Shown in pieces: positions 11,801-25,059 of a stretch of 64,000 nt of DNA. Made by a program: the position numbers and the translations under genes. How positions within the stretch are numbered: position 1 is the first letter of the stretch; every line of letters begins with the position of its first letter. Where the stretch lies: the NCBI GenBank assembly GCA_013399115.1, contig VXAA01006433.1:2266002-2330001 (forward strand), in the 5' to 3' direction. The DNA is from Anseranas semipalmata (taxonomy: Eukaryota; Chordata; Aves; Anseriformes; Anseranatidae). Below the pieces are notes generated by a model. That model saw only the letters and a program-made list of their open reading frames with translations, was not told where the DNA came from and did not search any database.

Positions 11801-14800
11801 ATGTCTTTTTAACATTACTTTCTCTATATAGGCCAAATACATATGGAAAAAAGTTAGATGATCTTTTGTGTTTGCAGTTTATCTAACAATAGAAGAAAAT
11901 TCTGACTTCAGAAATGGGGAGACCTGATCATTAAGGTTCCTTTTAAAGCATAATTAGAATTTTTAAAAGAGTTGGAGACAAAGTGAAACTAAGGTGTCCA
12001 TTTTCCCCAAATGTTCTATAGAAGATATCCAAAGAGAAAGTTTCAGTTAAGGCAAATTTAGCATAAATTTTAAGCATGAAAACAAGTAGAGAAATTCTTT
12101 TCATTATTTGGGCAGAACTGTTGTTTTCACTCAACAAAGGTACAGTTTTATCTGACTGTGAAAAACCCTGATACTGTGAGTACAAGCACAGCACAAAGGA
12201 AAACAGCATGAGTTGCCCCTTGCCACTTGACTTCAAGTTGAAGTTTCATAAAGTGTCTAAGAATGTCCTTCACATTCTAACTTCTCATAAATTTGTCTTT
12301 CTTAGTTATGCTACCTGGTCTTTCCCCTCACTCCTTTTGGATTTTCCTTCTCTTTTTACTGCATGCATCCATGTGCTTATGGTGGTTGGGGGTGTGTACA
12401 GTATACAAACCTGATAATACAAGATATTCCTTATCTCTGGGAAGGAGCTCTCCAGGTCACCCCTGCTTGCTCCAGGACATAATAGTGACTCTAACTGGTC
12501 CACCAGGATTCCCATTTCCTTCCACCCTCCAGTGAACTCAGTCCTTGTGGGTTATTTAATGATTTTTCAAAAGACTTAACAGGGTTATTGCCACTAAAGT
12601 GCTTATATCTCAGAGGACTGAGGAAAAAAAATACGCAGTTTAAGCCACAGAACTTTATAAAATCTTCTTGGAGAGGAGACTTCAGACTTTGCATTTAGGT
12701 ATCTGGGACAGCTACCTTGATGATGTGCAGCCATTATCAATGCACTGCTACATAAGTTTTAAACACGACAAGGCTTCAATTATAAATTACTTACTTGTTT
12801 CTATATTATATTAAATGGTAGTTAAGAAGTTCAAAGCCATTTCATTACTACTGCAAAATTTATCTGTGGGGACATTAGAATAAAAAGTACTTATTTGCTT
12901 TGTGACTTAAATTGCACCATTGTGGGGTATCAGCTTGCATTTTAAAGCAGTAAATTCACAAAATTACATTATGTTTATAGTTGTCATCAAAATATAAAAA
13001 GGAACATTAATCTTCTCGAATTTAATTTTGCTTGGGTTTTAATTCTATTGCTTATTACCAGAGGGATTTATACAATTTTTTCTTAATATCTCTGACTTCA
13101 CAAAGTTTATGTTTGAAAAAATGATATGCTATAGTACTGAAGTAATTTTCTAGTTGATAGTTTTAGTATTGCCCTCTTATTCTCTAATAATTTACATACA
13201 AGTATTATGGTACTCCATATTTGTACCAGTTCAATAGAAATTTTATGCCTGCAATATTTCAGCCCTCAGCTGAAACACAATGCTGGGACTGTTATCATGC
13301 AGGGAAGAGGTTTCAGTTTCCCTGGTAGTACACTGGCTTCTCACAGCTCTGCTCAGATTAGAGGCGGAACCAGACACCCTACTGAGAAATGATGCTCTGA
13401 TATTTCCTTTAGCTGACGAGAGTTTTTTATTAATCCATTCAGGTTCCTTTTCCAGCAAATTTTACCTTTCCATCTCTTTCTGGTATTAAATCTCTTAGTA
13501 CATGGGCTGGGGGTTGCTGAGGTTTCACACATCCCTACCTGCCTCTCAGCTACATGAATGGAGAAAACAACCTTGTATCCATCCCCCTTTGGGCAAACAG
13601 TACCGCTCTGTATAAATTTAGTTCAGAATAAATATTAACTTGTTAATACCATATACAAGTATCAACTTGTCCTCTATGAGGAAAAATGGTAAGATTATCT
13701 TTCCTCCATTTCTTTTCATAGACAAACATTTTATTGAGCAGATGGGAGTCTGACTCCAGTATCGAAAGAGATACATAAAATACAATATCCCTGGACATAG
13801 CTGCCTTGTTCACACTGATATGAGAGAGGCCGATTTTGTCCCACAATTTTGAAGTCTTGCATGAGGTGCAAGGTGAGAAAGATGCCTGGTGTGTAACATG
13901 GCAGATGCACGTTTATTTGTTTCTTGACTGGATATGGGAAGAGGAGATAAAGAAGAGGTGCTACAAGAAAACTCTACTCTTGCCTAGAGCTCAAAATGCT
14001 TTTGTATAACAGTTTGGGCTTGTTTTGTTTTTGAGTTTCTTAATAAAATAAAAAGAATAAACACAGAATCCATGAGAAATGACTTGCAGCTGGGACTGCT
14101 CTTTCTCCTTTGCTGCTAGGTGCCCAGGGTAGCCCCCATGAACTCCACTCCTTCATGGGGACCACCTCAATTTTCTGTGACTTCTGGGGTTGATTGTACT
14201 TTGCTGGCAGCCATCAGGGTGAGGAAGTCAACCGTTGCTGAACTGACCATTTGTGTAAAATTTCTGAGACTGGAAATTACCACAAACCTCCAAGTTCAGG
14301 GAGAAATCTATCTTTTATCTCTAAATCAACTGCTTTTTCCCATTGCCTGTGCCAGTCTTCCCTTGCCTGAATTTTTATGGGCTGTATTTTAGCTGTGTTG
14401 AGAGAACAGCAGTTCCTACATTATGAAACACTTTCACACAGGGCAGGTTAAACCTTCATATATTTCCTTGTGGATGTTGCTTTCTCCATTTTGTTCTACC
14501 AGAGCACATAGCATCCCCAGTTTCCAAATGGGATGGTTTGCTGTGTTTGCTAACCTGACTGGAGAGGGAAACAGTTAATAGGGACACACTCATTTAGATG
14601 ATCTTTTTACTGGTCCTTGTGGGAAGACAATGAATTACTTGCAGATATTAAAATCTCAAAATTCAACTGAGATGTTACTTTAATAGAAGTCAGGCCTTAT
14701 AAATATTCCACATGCCTGGGATTTTATATTGCATTTCTGTATTTTTCAGGCTGCTGTTATCTATTTTTGTTATGAGCTTTATTCTATCAGCAGCTCTGAT

Positions 14801-16340
14801 AACTTCAGTAAAAAGTTTATTTAACAAAACAAATTCAAAAAGGTTTTCATTGTAGACCAAGTTAGTGTATTTTTGGACTGTCAGTTATTCTTTTTTCTAG
14901 TCATGATTTATTGCCTGTTTGTCACTTGTAGTTTACAGATTATACTTACCAGTAAAAAAAAGACCTGCCACTTATTACAGTTTAAGCATGTCAAGGATGG
15001 TTTTTTACTTTCCATTAACATCATACAAGCCAATTTCTGAATATCCTGAGCCTCTAGTTTGGCAGTTCATGGGATGCTTTGTGACACCCCTATTGACACT
15101 GTTGAGGGTATAGCTATGTTATGTATTGTGTTAGTGTCTAATTCATGGATCTCTGACCGAAGGTACAAATATAAACAAAGTGCTATGGATGGTTTGGTTC
15201 TCACAGGACTGTTGGAATTAAGATCGTTTGGGGTCAAGTTTAAACTCAAAGTTAAGAAAAATGTGCTTAATTTCAGACTTTCACGAGTTCTTTTTCTATT
15301 ATCAGTCTGCTAGACTCTGTGCCAGGGAGGGAAACTAAACAGAGAAAGAACTTACTTGTCCTAGAAAAACTGATCCAGGATCTTTCTAGTTATCTACCTA
15401 CATTGGTTAGAGCACTCACGCAGTAAGGAGGAGGCATTTGGATGGGGTGAGTCCTCCATATGCATTTCAGACTTACTAAATAAATAATACAGCCATTACT
15501 AACATCTCAGCAGGATGATCTTTCACCCTTTTGCTCTAGTCTCCAGGAAGCCATTGTAGTTCCAGTTACAGTCATGCTCTTCTAATTTTTGAAAAGGTTA
15601 ACACAGCTTTATCTTTAATAGCTGCTTGATCATTGCAGAAGCTAACAAGTCATGTTGGAAACATTAGTCAGGGAGGCAGGGGATATATCTGGATGTCTCG
15701 CACAATTATAAAGAGAGTTATTCTCCTGCTGTTATCACTGCATTACCATGGCTGGTATTGAAATGACATATTTATTAAGGAAGAGTACATGAGGTTCAAG
15801 AAGTTTTGGGTGCCTGCCAGCAGCAAAGTGTTTGCCTGTCTTTCCTCCATCTGGTCATCTGATTGTCCCAACCATCTTGTGAAAACTGTTGGACTACTGT
15901 TAGTTCTCTTATGTTCTAAGTTCACTGCCAGAGTGATTTCATGAAATGACATAGTGCTGTTAAGCAGATAGCCAAATAAAAGTTTTTGTTTTTTTAATGT
16001 CCCTAACTAACCATATGTATCTATGTGCAAATTTTCTTTGATAAAGGAATTGTAATTCAATGTTTTATTTCATTTAAAAAAATCAGCTGGATATTTTTCT
16101 CATGTCTTCTCTCTGACCATATCCATCAGAGCTCTGTCAACAGGAAAAAGTAAAACCCCTCCAACCCTCCTGTTCTGGGTTTCATCTTCTCTTGATGTCC
16201 AGGTCAATCGGGACAGATGCAATGGATTGGAAAATCAGAACCTGCTTCACCAGCTCAGCACTCAAGGGCAAGCTCCAGCACTATGCAGCAGCAGCGCAAG
16301 GCCAGTTTTGCTCTGCCCTCACCTCTTACCTAGTGTAGAG
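8846..16340. other. Long non-coding spacer
   Basis: No gene, RNA gene or transposon end was recognised in this 7.5 kb. It contains a short alternating TA stretch (about 10422-10442) and a GC-richer patch at about 11100-11540 with open frames on both strands at the same place, which argues that they are compositional. Another pair of overlapping frames lies at 13207-13489. Much of the rest (10550-11030, 12750-13200) is very AT-rich. Confidence 0.65.
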
Positions 16341-16347
16341 AACAGAT

Positions 16348-16372
16348 ACCAAGGTGGAGGTAACACCTTGGT
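16348..16372. repeat. Perfect 9-bp inverted repeat (hairpin)
   Basis: ACCAAGGTG at 16348-16356 is followed by a 7-base loop and its exact reverse complement CACCTTGGT at 16364-16372. Transcribed in either direction it would fold into a 9-bp stem. There is no downstream T run or other sign of a processed RNA gene. Confidence 0.8.
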
Positions 16373-16488
16373 GCCTCTGCATGCGGAGGCTCCCAGTAGA
16401 GACTGACTACTGACCCTGACTCTTTCCTGTGTTCAGCACTTGCTTAAAGAAAAGCCTGACTTAATCTCTATAGAGATAAACAAAACAG

Positions 16489-16528
<40 letters not shown>
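16489..16528. repeat. A homopolymer, 40 bases
   Basis: Forty consecutive A. No gene-like or SINE-like sequence was recognised on its 5' side and no flanking target-site duplication was seen, so an origin as a retrocopy tail is unsupported. The frame reading this as polyphenylalanine on the minus strand is an artefact. Confidence 0.97.
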
Positions 16529-16529
<1 letters not shown>

Positions 16530-17400
16530 AAAAAACTGCTGTGATCAAATCTGTTACTTCCAGCCTTGTACCTTATATACGGTACATCTCTTGGTGTTAC
16601 GCTTTCTGATTCCACCTGCACTCGAGCATGCCACATACAGAGACATCGTTTTTGCAATGCAGCTGGGAAACCTCGCCAAAATATAACTCAGCAGGAAATG
16701 TTGGTTAAGTCTTCATGGCTTAGATGTTGCATAATTTAATGGTCACATACTACTAGAAGAGCCTTTTTCTGCTTTGTAAAGTAGATAGTAAACCAACAAA
16801 ATATGACTGTGAAAGCGGATTGCATTTTTAATATATTTGCATGTTGAACTCCTTAAGAGAGCAGAGAGGCTTAAAATGGCCTGAACAGGAAACAAAATAA
16901 ATACAGGAGGGAGAAGAGCCTGGAGGAGCTGGAGGAGCTGGAAGAAGCACCGCTGCCAATGCTCTTTCAGCTGCCCTCGGCCAGATTAGAAACGATGTAT
17001 TTTCCACTTCACGACTTCCATATGTCATGAAGTGACATGAAAACTGGAGTTGTGGGACAGGTAAAGGAACATAAGCAAACCCAGTTGCCTTTCATGTGTT
17101 TTCAGCCACAAATCCAACCTCTTCCCAACAATCCATATTAGGAAATGTTATTTTTTCACCTGGTGTGAGTGGGAAGGATGGATGCAGGTATGTTTAAGTT
17201 GCTATTATACTTGGAGGGAAAAACTGTATTAACGTGGAGATCAGCATACTGCTCTAAAGTTATTTGACAGTGATTTACAACTGTGGCTTGTTTCTAGTAT
17301 TCTGGTGCATTTTCTGCTTGCTTCATAAAATCATAAAATATTTCATAAAGAAAGGCTACAAACAAAACAGGGTTTGGTATATACTCCTTTTTATTACAAA
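16529..17400. other. Non-coding spacer
   Basis: No gene recognised. A 9-base unit of the type TGGAGGAGC is repeated imperfectly near 16919-16945, giving a Pro/Ala-rich chance frame on the minus strand. Confidence 0.65.
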
Positions 17401-17520
17401 ATATAATATTGTTATACTACTTTTATATACTATATATGTATACATCAGCTCTATATAAAAGCTATATATATCTACATCAATATCTATATATCTATATATC
17501 AATGTAGATGTAGATATTTG
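17401..17520. repeat. TA/TATC low-complexity block with internal hairpin
   Basis: The block is dominated by TATA and TATC units. ATATCTACATC at 17468-17478 and GATGTAGATAT at 17507-17517 are exact reverse complements of 11 bp, separated by 28 bases of (TATCTA)-like sequence, so the block can form a stem with an AT-rich loop. This looks like a degenerate microsatellite. Confidence 0.85.
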
Positions 17521-18528
17521 GAAAAACACTCCTCGTTTAAGAAATGAGTACTCTAAGTAAAATATAACTAACAACCTGTTTGAAAAAAAATCGGAAGATG
17601 TTAACAAGGTTGCTCAGGTAACTGTTCATACAGAATTAAACAAAGAGTTTCTTATATGCAAAACACAATGTTTTAGTGAAGAAAAGCAGACATTGTTATT
17701 AGTGCACAAGGAAATTATTTTTAGTGTAATACGGTCAACGTTTCCTCACACCTAAGAGCATTTTATCTTTTCCCTAAAAAATAGTACTTTAGTAGCAATA
17801 TTTGTAGCTAATTTCACACTGAATTGCAATGAGAACGTATTTAAAAAATCTTAGTGTTATTTAGTGCTACTACTGGACAATGCTAGTTAGTCATCGTAAT
17901 TGCCTAAAGATTCCATATTACTTTTAAATGGGGAAAAGAAAGACTAATGAAGTTATACAATTAAAGTAATCATAGCTAATGGTTAAATAAGCATGTGAAT
18001 TGCATCTATGGAGCTGTTGTGGGTTCTTTGATATCTTGGGTTTAATGACAATTAGCTGAATTTTAAGAGCAGAAGCTTAAGAGAAATTAAATATTCCCTA
18101 TCTAGAGCTGATGACCTGAGATTGTCCAAAAGCTTAAAAAGATTAAAATTCTAGCTGAAAGCCCAGCCTACATCTATTATAATGCAGTTATTGTAATAAT
18201 GTTTTAGTTTTTACTATAGCATCAGAAAATATTTTGCAATAAGAAAAATCTGTACAAGAGGGAAAATAGTCAGAAAAGTAATTCTTTAGCTTGCACAATT
18301 TCAGGAGAGGTTCCCAACCTGATCTGAGGCAATGCACTTGTGACTAAACCTGGGGTCCTTTCTTGTGTCCACCTCCTCCTTGCAGGGTGAGAACCTAGAG
18401 TCCCCCAGCAAATCTACAGCATGGAGCATGCTTGGGACATTGAAAGCATCTTGAAGATGGTACAAAATGTGTCTTCCCCAACACCTGTCAGATCAATGTC
18501 ACTAGCTGGGAGGGAAATGCTTTGGACT
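17521..18528. other. Non-coding spacer, nothing recognised
   Basis: AT-rich DNA with frequent stops in all frames and no motif, transposon end or RNA gene seen. Confidence 0.7.
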
Positions 18529-18558
18529 GAGACATTTGCCGTTCTATGATTCTATGAT
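18529..18558 (+). mobile_element. Probable CR1 3' tail remnant
   Basis: Two octamers TTCTATGA in tandem (18542-18557) match the terminal repeat of many CR1 copies. The bases just upstream (TTTGGACTGAGACATTT) weakly resemble the TTGGACTAGATGA-type segment that precedes it. The stretch between is shortened relative to intact CR1 tails, so this would be an old or internally deleted remnant. The octamers alone could be chance or a short satellite. Confidence 0.4.
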
Positions 18559-19871
18559 TTGCAGACAAGTCTGTAATGACTTGTTTATATTGGGCAGTAC
18601 TTGCGGCAAAACTAGTGCCACACTGGAGTCCAGAGAACAGATAATGTAAGTGATTTTTGTACAATTGAATTAAAATTCATATTTTGAGCTCAAAATGAAT
18701 TTTATGGAAGATAATATTTCTAGCTAAAACACACTCTTCATTTGGTTTATTTAGACTGTTTGCACTTGAGTATTTGGAATGTTGAATCACTGCTGTTTAA
18801 TGTAAATACTGGGCTGATGTCTCAGCTACTTTATTCAAGAGTATCATACTGAAAACTATTGTGTCAACATGAATAGACCCAGAAAAAATCAAAATAATTC
18901 AAGAAGTAGCTTCTATTTCAGCCTCCAGTTGACTAAACTCTCTGTAAATGAGGATACTATGATGGAAATATTGAGATGTATTGTGGACAAAACATGTAAA
19001 CAGCTAAATGATGACTTGTTTTTTAATTGTGGGAACTGAAGGAGTGCAGTGAACATTGTTTCTCAGACAGACTGGTGGGTCTTTGAGACCGGTGGGTAAC
19101 ATCAGCTGTTTCAGGTTTCAGCAGGGCCACTGGGGAGCAGCATATCCGAGATGGGTTTGTACCATTTACCTTTGGCACTGCCTTGTCAGAGAAAGCCCAG
19201 CCAGCACCCTGTACCTTCAGTCTGTTTTTCCAGGTAGAACATACTTTCTAACTGTTCTGTTTCTATTTTCTCTGCAAAGTTTTATCCAGCACTGTAATAG
19301 TTAGGGGCTTCAAACCACACAGATTTCATGTACCTTTTTATGCTTTCTAACCTTGATAACAATGCCATGTCCTTGCAGAAAATAGTATGTAGGGAATTAA
19401 TTGTATCAATGACCTTTAACTACATTGTCTGTAACATTTGTGGTACCATGGCCCACAGTCCTGTGACCATCAGTGAAGAATCAATAAAAATCTGACAACA
19501 AATTACATCAGTAAAACAAAACCTGGCTCCAGAAGAAGGGAAATGGAACAATGCTGACTGAAGCTACAGCTATAAACTGTGACAGCTTTTGGCCATATTC
19601 CACCACCTAAATCCGAATGCCTATCCACTGAGTTTAATCCCATTGTGACAAGATATGAAACCCAGCCCACAGAATCGAAAAAACCAACTAGGTCTTTAGA
19701 CTAACTAGGCTTACCCTAGAACCTCTGAGAACCTCTACTGGAGGTCTAAAAACCTCTGCTGGAGAGCAAAACCAGCCTTGAGCAGCTCACAGCCTGGGAA
19801 GAGCATCTCAAAAACTATCTGCAGCTAACAACACTGTCATTAAAAGGGTTCCCTCAACCTGTCAAGTTTTT
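18559..19871. other. Non-coding spacer
   Basis: No gene recognised. Near 19720-19764 a short unit recurs: AACCTCTGAG, then AACCTCTACTGGAG (19730-19743), then AACCTCTGCTGGAG (19751-19764), a small imperfect local duplication. Confidence 0.65.
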
Positions 19872-19894
19872 AAAAAAAAAAAAAAAAAAAAAAA
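19872..19894. repeat. A homopolymer, 23 bases
   Basis: Twenty-three consecutive A after TTTTT. No retrocopy-like sequence recognised upstream. Confidence 0.95.
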
Positions 19895-22800
19895 CAGGAG
19901 AAGGGAACAAACTTCAACAGATGTAGCTGTCATTTAAGATTAAAGGAAAAAGCTGGCGGTACAAAACCTTATGATGTGTGCAATCACACACTTTTTTCTA
20001 CCAAAGCAAAAGTAGCAGTACCTCTTAAAATATTCCAGTTAAAAATAAAAGAACAAAGTGTACCAACAATAAATAAATCAAGATGCTGAGTAGAAGAGCT
20101 CTGTAATATGGCCACACACGCATCCTATAAGCACCTCAAAGCCCTGTTCTGAAGGACCAATAATCCCTCAAATAAATCATCCACTTTCCTTTTTAGAAAG
20201 CAGGTGGAAACATGAAGCCATAAATTCTCTTTCTGACAAAAGGAAAATATTCCTGCTCTAAAACTGAGAGGAACATGGAGAAGGAATGGTTAACAAAATC
20301 CACAGCGTTGAGGGCCTGGGTGGAGGAGAGCTGCCACAGTGCCTGGCCTGGGACCAAACACTTAGAAAAGAAGAAGAGAAGGTAGGAGTTTTAGGAAAAT
20401 AGCCCCCTTTCAAACCAAGCAGCCATCCTATCTAACACCAGTTTGTGGTGGTTTCAAAAACAAGCCTCCTGCTAACCTGGAAATAAGTAATCTTCCCATA
20501 CTAATCTGTACCGTGTCCAAACACCACACGTGTCCCCTTAGCCAAAGCAGTAAATGGTACAGAGAGCGCATCATGATGCCAGGGCCTTTTTCAGCTTCTC
20601 GGGACCGGAGAAGATTGCATGAATAGACTATTGCATACACAGAATGAGGATAATTGCTTTCAGGTGAAAGAAGCTTACAGTCATATCCAAAATCCACTTT
20701 TATTCAAGTAGAAGCAAGCAGTCTAGAGAGAGAGGGAGGAAAGCTTCATGGAAATGGTTCTCATCTCTTGCATATTTCCCTTAACTAATAAAGAAAAAAG
20801 CGTAACTTTTTGGTTACGTTTAGATTTTGGCAATAATCTCTTTCCTGTTCTACATATGTGGTATAAAATACACTTTTGTGATGTTTTACTTTATTTTTTA
20901 CTTTAACACTTGCATAAAAAGGAATGTAATTTTCCAATTACTGCTTCTTCCACACACATCAGAATTCCTTCCCAAGTGAGCAAAACCCTAATTTTTAACA
21001 GCCTAACCAATTATTTTTATTTTAAAGATCATCTTGACTAATCACTGACAAGCTGCACAGTACAAGAAATCAGCTGAGAGCATATTTTTTAAAAGAACTG
21101 TATAATCAAACCATTTAACCAAGCATTTTATATGTCTCAGGACAAAACAAACCTCTGTCAATAAAATTACAAGGCATATCACAATCTGCAACAGATGCTT
21201 TATTGAATTCTTTAAATATATTACCCTATTAACATCAGTTCATGTCACTGTTACACTTCAGGTGAAACCTTCTTAAATGAACACTAGATAAAGGATGGAC
21301 CTGTTGCAGCAATAGATTTACTGTTATGGATTTAAGAGGTCTCCACTGTATTCACATTACTTTATTACCATTTAGCACATTCTAATTAAAAATAAAAAGA
21401 CTTCTTCCCTTTGCCTTCTTCCCCTGTGCATTTCGAAGTGATTTAATTCTAAAGAGAAAGAGCAAATGACAGATCAAAAGAAAATGTTAGACTATAAATT
21501 ACCTGCTTCTCTGGACATATGGACTATTCATTAAGCACGAGGTTGAATGCTAGTTACATTCCTTGCCTGTCAGATATGCTAATTCACCTAAGCCATTTGA
21601 CACATCCTGTAAGACATTCCCATGCTGTCATTTTGGGAATTGCTTCTTAAATGGAACCTCCATTTCCCAGATACTCTCTGTACTGTGCTGGTACAGTGAA
21701 TAGTGGCAATAGTGGTTATCACTTGGAGGTGATTCTTCCATTTTTAACTTCTAGGAAGGGAACACTGGTCTTGCTCAGGCGTCCCATGCCCAGACGTGGT
21801 GTAGATGTGGGTGTGCCACCCTGGCTTTCCAGCACAGCCCTGCAGATCTGCCAGTGCCATCACCAGCTCAGGCTGCACCAAGCACAAAGCAGAAGTCCTG
21901 GGACAGCACACCAGCCTTCCCTTTAGCATGCCTATGCTCATTGGAAGAGAGAGATAGCTGAGGCATCAAAAGCAGGTTTACCTGGGCTGCAGCCAGGAAG
22001 CAGGGGAGGCAGCTGAGGCCAGACCCCATTGGCCTGTGTGCAGGACTGGGGAGCCAAACCTGGGCAGGTGCCCGCTCTACCATTGCCATTAAAAACCTGA
22101 AATTATGAATGTTATTAGCATTGGATCACATCCCAAGAAGGTAAGCAATCTCAGCAGGGAAGATAACCAAAAAATGGGTAGGAATTGCAATGAGAGTTGG
22201 ACAGGCTGGTCTTTCTCCTGGAAAGCCTCAAATCTACCTATACAGAAGTGGAACCACTCAAATGCTGGGCTCCATCATCTTTGACAGTGTCGAAATATTT
22301 AAAGACACAGCCTGCACCCAGCAGCACTTGTGTTTTATACTGGTGAGGCAGAGACATTATATTCAGTTGGAAAAGAAACTGCTCTGCTGCCAGCTTCTAA
22401 GTAGGTTAACGGGAGTGGGCAGCCAATGCCTTTTCTGTATGTTGGGAACAGCCTGCCATAAAAAAAATAGGTGAAGAACTTTGTTTGATATACAAAGCTG
22501 CAAAGCGCCTGCTTTGCCTAAAATAAGGTCTCATTTTATTATTTCATTTTAAAAAGGTCCCATTGAATTTACAATATTTATGCAAAATTAGTAGTATGGT
22601 AGAATTGTCATTATTCATTAGTGGAAGTCCTGAATGCCCACTGCTGGATTTTTTTTTTTAATGTTGATGATTCTTAGTGTTCATAAAAACAAGAAGCCAA
22701 TTTGCACTGGATACATTCTAGCAAAATCCTGTCAGAATCAGCTTAGCCTTCTCAGCAGAGCTGAGTGAACATAATTTAGCATTCTCCAGCAATCCTTAGC

Positions 22801-23887
22801 ACTTCCCAGGCTCCTTTTCATCAGAGACTTGCCAAAGTATTTTGAACTGCTTGCTTTTTTCTGACTTAGACAAACATCCTGTAGGAAATTAGATTAATAC
22901 TAGTTCACAATGGAAAACCTTTACGACCCTGTTTCATTATTACTACTCAGATCATCATTCACACCATGAATAAAGATGTGGGGTATCGCTCCTGGAAATG
23001 TATTATGCTGCTAAAAGGCTGTGTTGTTTAAGACTACCTTAGCCTTGCTGGGAGGAAAGAGGTGGTGTTGAAGCAGGCTGTCTTGAAAAGTTTCACCTAT
23101 TGCCAAAGTGAGCAGATCAAGTGGACTTGAAAAAGCAAACTTTGTCTCTGAAAGATACAGGAGCTGGTGCCCTACCCAGGGTTGTAAACCATGTTCAACC
23201 ATGCCCCTTGCTTTGCCAATGTGGAGCTGGCTTCTACAAGGCATGCTTCACTTAATGTGGAGCAGAGGCTGAATGATCATACCAAAGATCAGGTAGTCTC
23301 ACGCCTCACCCTCTCTCCAGCAGTGCCAGCACTGAATAGCTCAGGGTACAAAAGAGGGGAGTGGGGTAAATTGTCTTGACCTAGGAATTTTTTTCTTTAT
23401 GGTCTTTTATAGCTTGCCAGTGTCTCAGGTTAAATATTTTCCTGGCCACTAGATGGAGACAGATCAAGGAAGCTGAAGTTCAGTCACCGATCAACATCGC
23501 TGTTCAAAATGTTTTTTCCTGGGTGGGTTTCCAAGCTGAGGAGCACATAGTTAAAATTTACTGGGGAAGGGAGGGGGTTCCCTGCACAACAAGCTTACCA
23601 AAAGGAAATTCACTTCTGAGACAGAAGACATTTCCTGAATATGTCAAACCACTTCAGTCATCTGGAGTATAATGAAGAACAGGTTATCCTGTTTTAATGT
23701 AGATGCATGACAGAGAGTAGGTTTTAACTACTAAGAAAAAATTTGATTATAGAAATTGACGTTCCCACTGTCATTTTGTGAAAAGCACTACTGATTAATC
23801 ATGTTGTGGTACGAGTCACCAGACAATTTTGTTAACAACAGTCTAAAACTTGGTCGTTGTTTTTTTGTGGGTTTTTTTTGTTTTTTT
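19895..23887. other. Non-coding spacer
   Basis: No gene recognised. CGTAAC (20801-20806) and GTTACG (20813-20818) form a small inverted repeat. A GC-richer patch at about 21770-22080 carries overlapping open frames on both strands (21651-21926 plus, 21744-21941 and 21868-22089 minus), which points to composition rather than coding. The AT-rich stretch 22505-22630 shows nothing specific. Confidence 0.65.
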
Positions 23888-23888
23888 N
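23888..23888. other. Single ambiguous base inside a T-rich run
   Basis: One N follows TTTTTTGTGGGTTTTTTTTG and a further T run, again at a homopolymer. Confidence 0.97.
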
Positions 23889-24897
23889 TCTGAGACAAGG
23901 AAAGGCAGAATTTTTGTCTGGAAAAAACACAGTCTCACTCTTTGTTCTCCTAAAAAGCAGTTCTTTGAGAGGAATTGTCAGATAGTTGAGAACTTGTTTT
24001 TTCATTTTATTCTCCCTCCTTCAAGGCAGTTCCCAAGACAGAATAGCTTCCTGGGAACTGAATAGTGGTACATGGGTTAAAGTTTTCAGAAGAAGAGATT
24101 ATGGATTGCCTGCATATGACTTTTCTCTATTACTAGATTGATGTGAATATGTACAAAGTAAGTTAAACTGAGACTACAGCCAGACTCTGCTTCACTGATT
24201 TCTCCTCCCTGAGAGCCACTCTCAGAGCCTCTAAGGGCCATTCCAGCCCTCAGATATACATAACATATTAGAGTGACATTGGAAGTATAGCCAATTAGTG
24301 AGAGTATAGTTCTGAATTAAAATGTCCGCTTCTGAAGGTTTTGGTTACTGACACTGATTGTGATCACCCTTGCTTTATCTTACATCAAGAAGGAAATTTT
24401 GCAGTGGTTTTGCATAGATTTATTTGTACATAATTGATATTGTGCCTCATTGGCAGTGGGTATAGAAGATTTGCAGTGGCTGGAAAGATGAAGGGAGGAG
24501 CCGGCAGTTCACACTTCAGTAGAGAGAGGTGCTAATCTTAAAATTCAAGCTACATTCCCATAAATATGAAATATGAGGATGAAGAAGTTATTTGAATTTA
24601 TGAATAGGGAATAATATTCTCCCTCTCTAAAACTATCTTACCATTTGCTGTAGTTAGTGATGGAATGGTTTGTGAATTTTCTTTGTGACTAAAGTACAGA
24701 TTTAACCGATTCTGAGCTTTTTGAACATCAGAGCTGGATGGTATGCAGTAAGATGTAATTGTCAATTATTGAAATATATCCATAAAGAAAAAGTCATAAA
24801 GCATCAGTGAAACTACAGACGGTTGAAAGGTATCTAAACATTTCTAAATTTAGCCCAATTAAAATAATAGACCTGTGTAAAAAATATAAAAAATAGT
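23889..24897. other. Non-coding spacer, nothing recognised
   Basis: No convincing frame, transposon end or RNA gene seen. Confidence 0.7.
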
Positions 24898-24980
24898 GCT
24901 CTAAAGATTCTGAAGGGGAAAAATGAAACAAGTGATCTAGCAGTCTGTGCTTTGTATAAATAAAGCTCTAAAGATTCTGA
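24898..24980. repeat. 16-bp direct repeat, 67-bp period
   Basis: GCTCTAAAGATTCTGA occurs exactly at 24898-24913 and again at 24965-24980. The intervening sequence is not itself repeated, so this is a dispersed local duplication or what remains of a longer one. Confidence 0.9.
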
Positions 24981-25059
24981 GACAAGAGACCTTAATTGAA
25001 GTCCATTAAAATCAATAGAGGAATAAAAACCAGACAGAAATAGAACAGGAAAGATAACA

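Noticed and set aside
16433..16657. Minus-strand frame with polyphenylalanine
   Set aside because: It reads the 40-base A homopolymer on the complement.
21651..22089. Overlapping frames on both strands in a GC-rich patch
   Set aside because: Simultaneous open frames on both strands follow from fewer AT-rich stop codons, and no domain was recognised.
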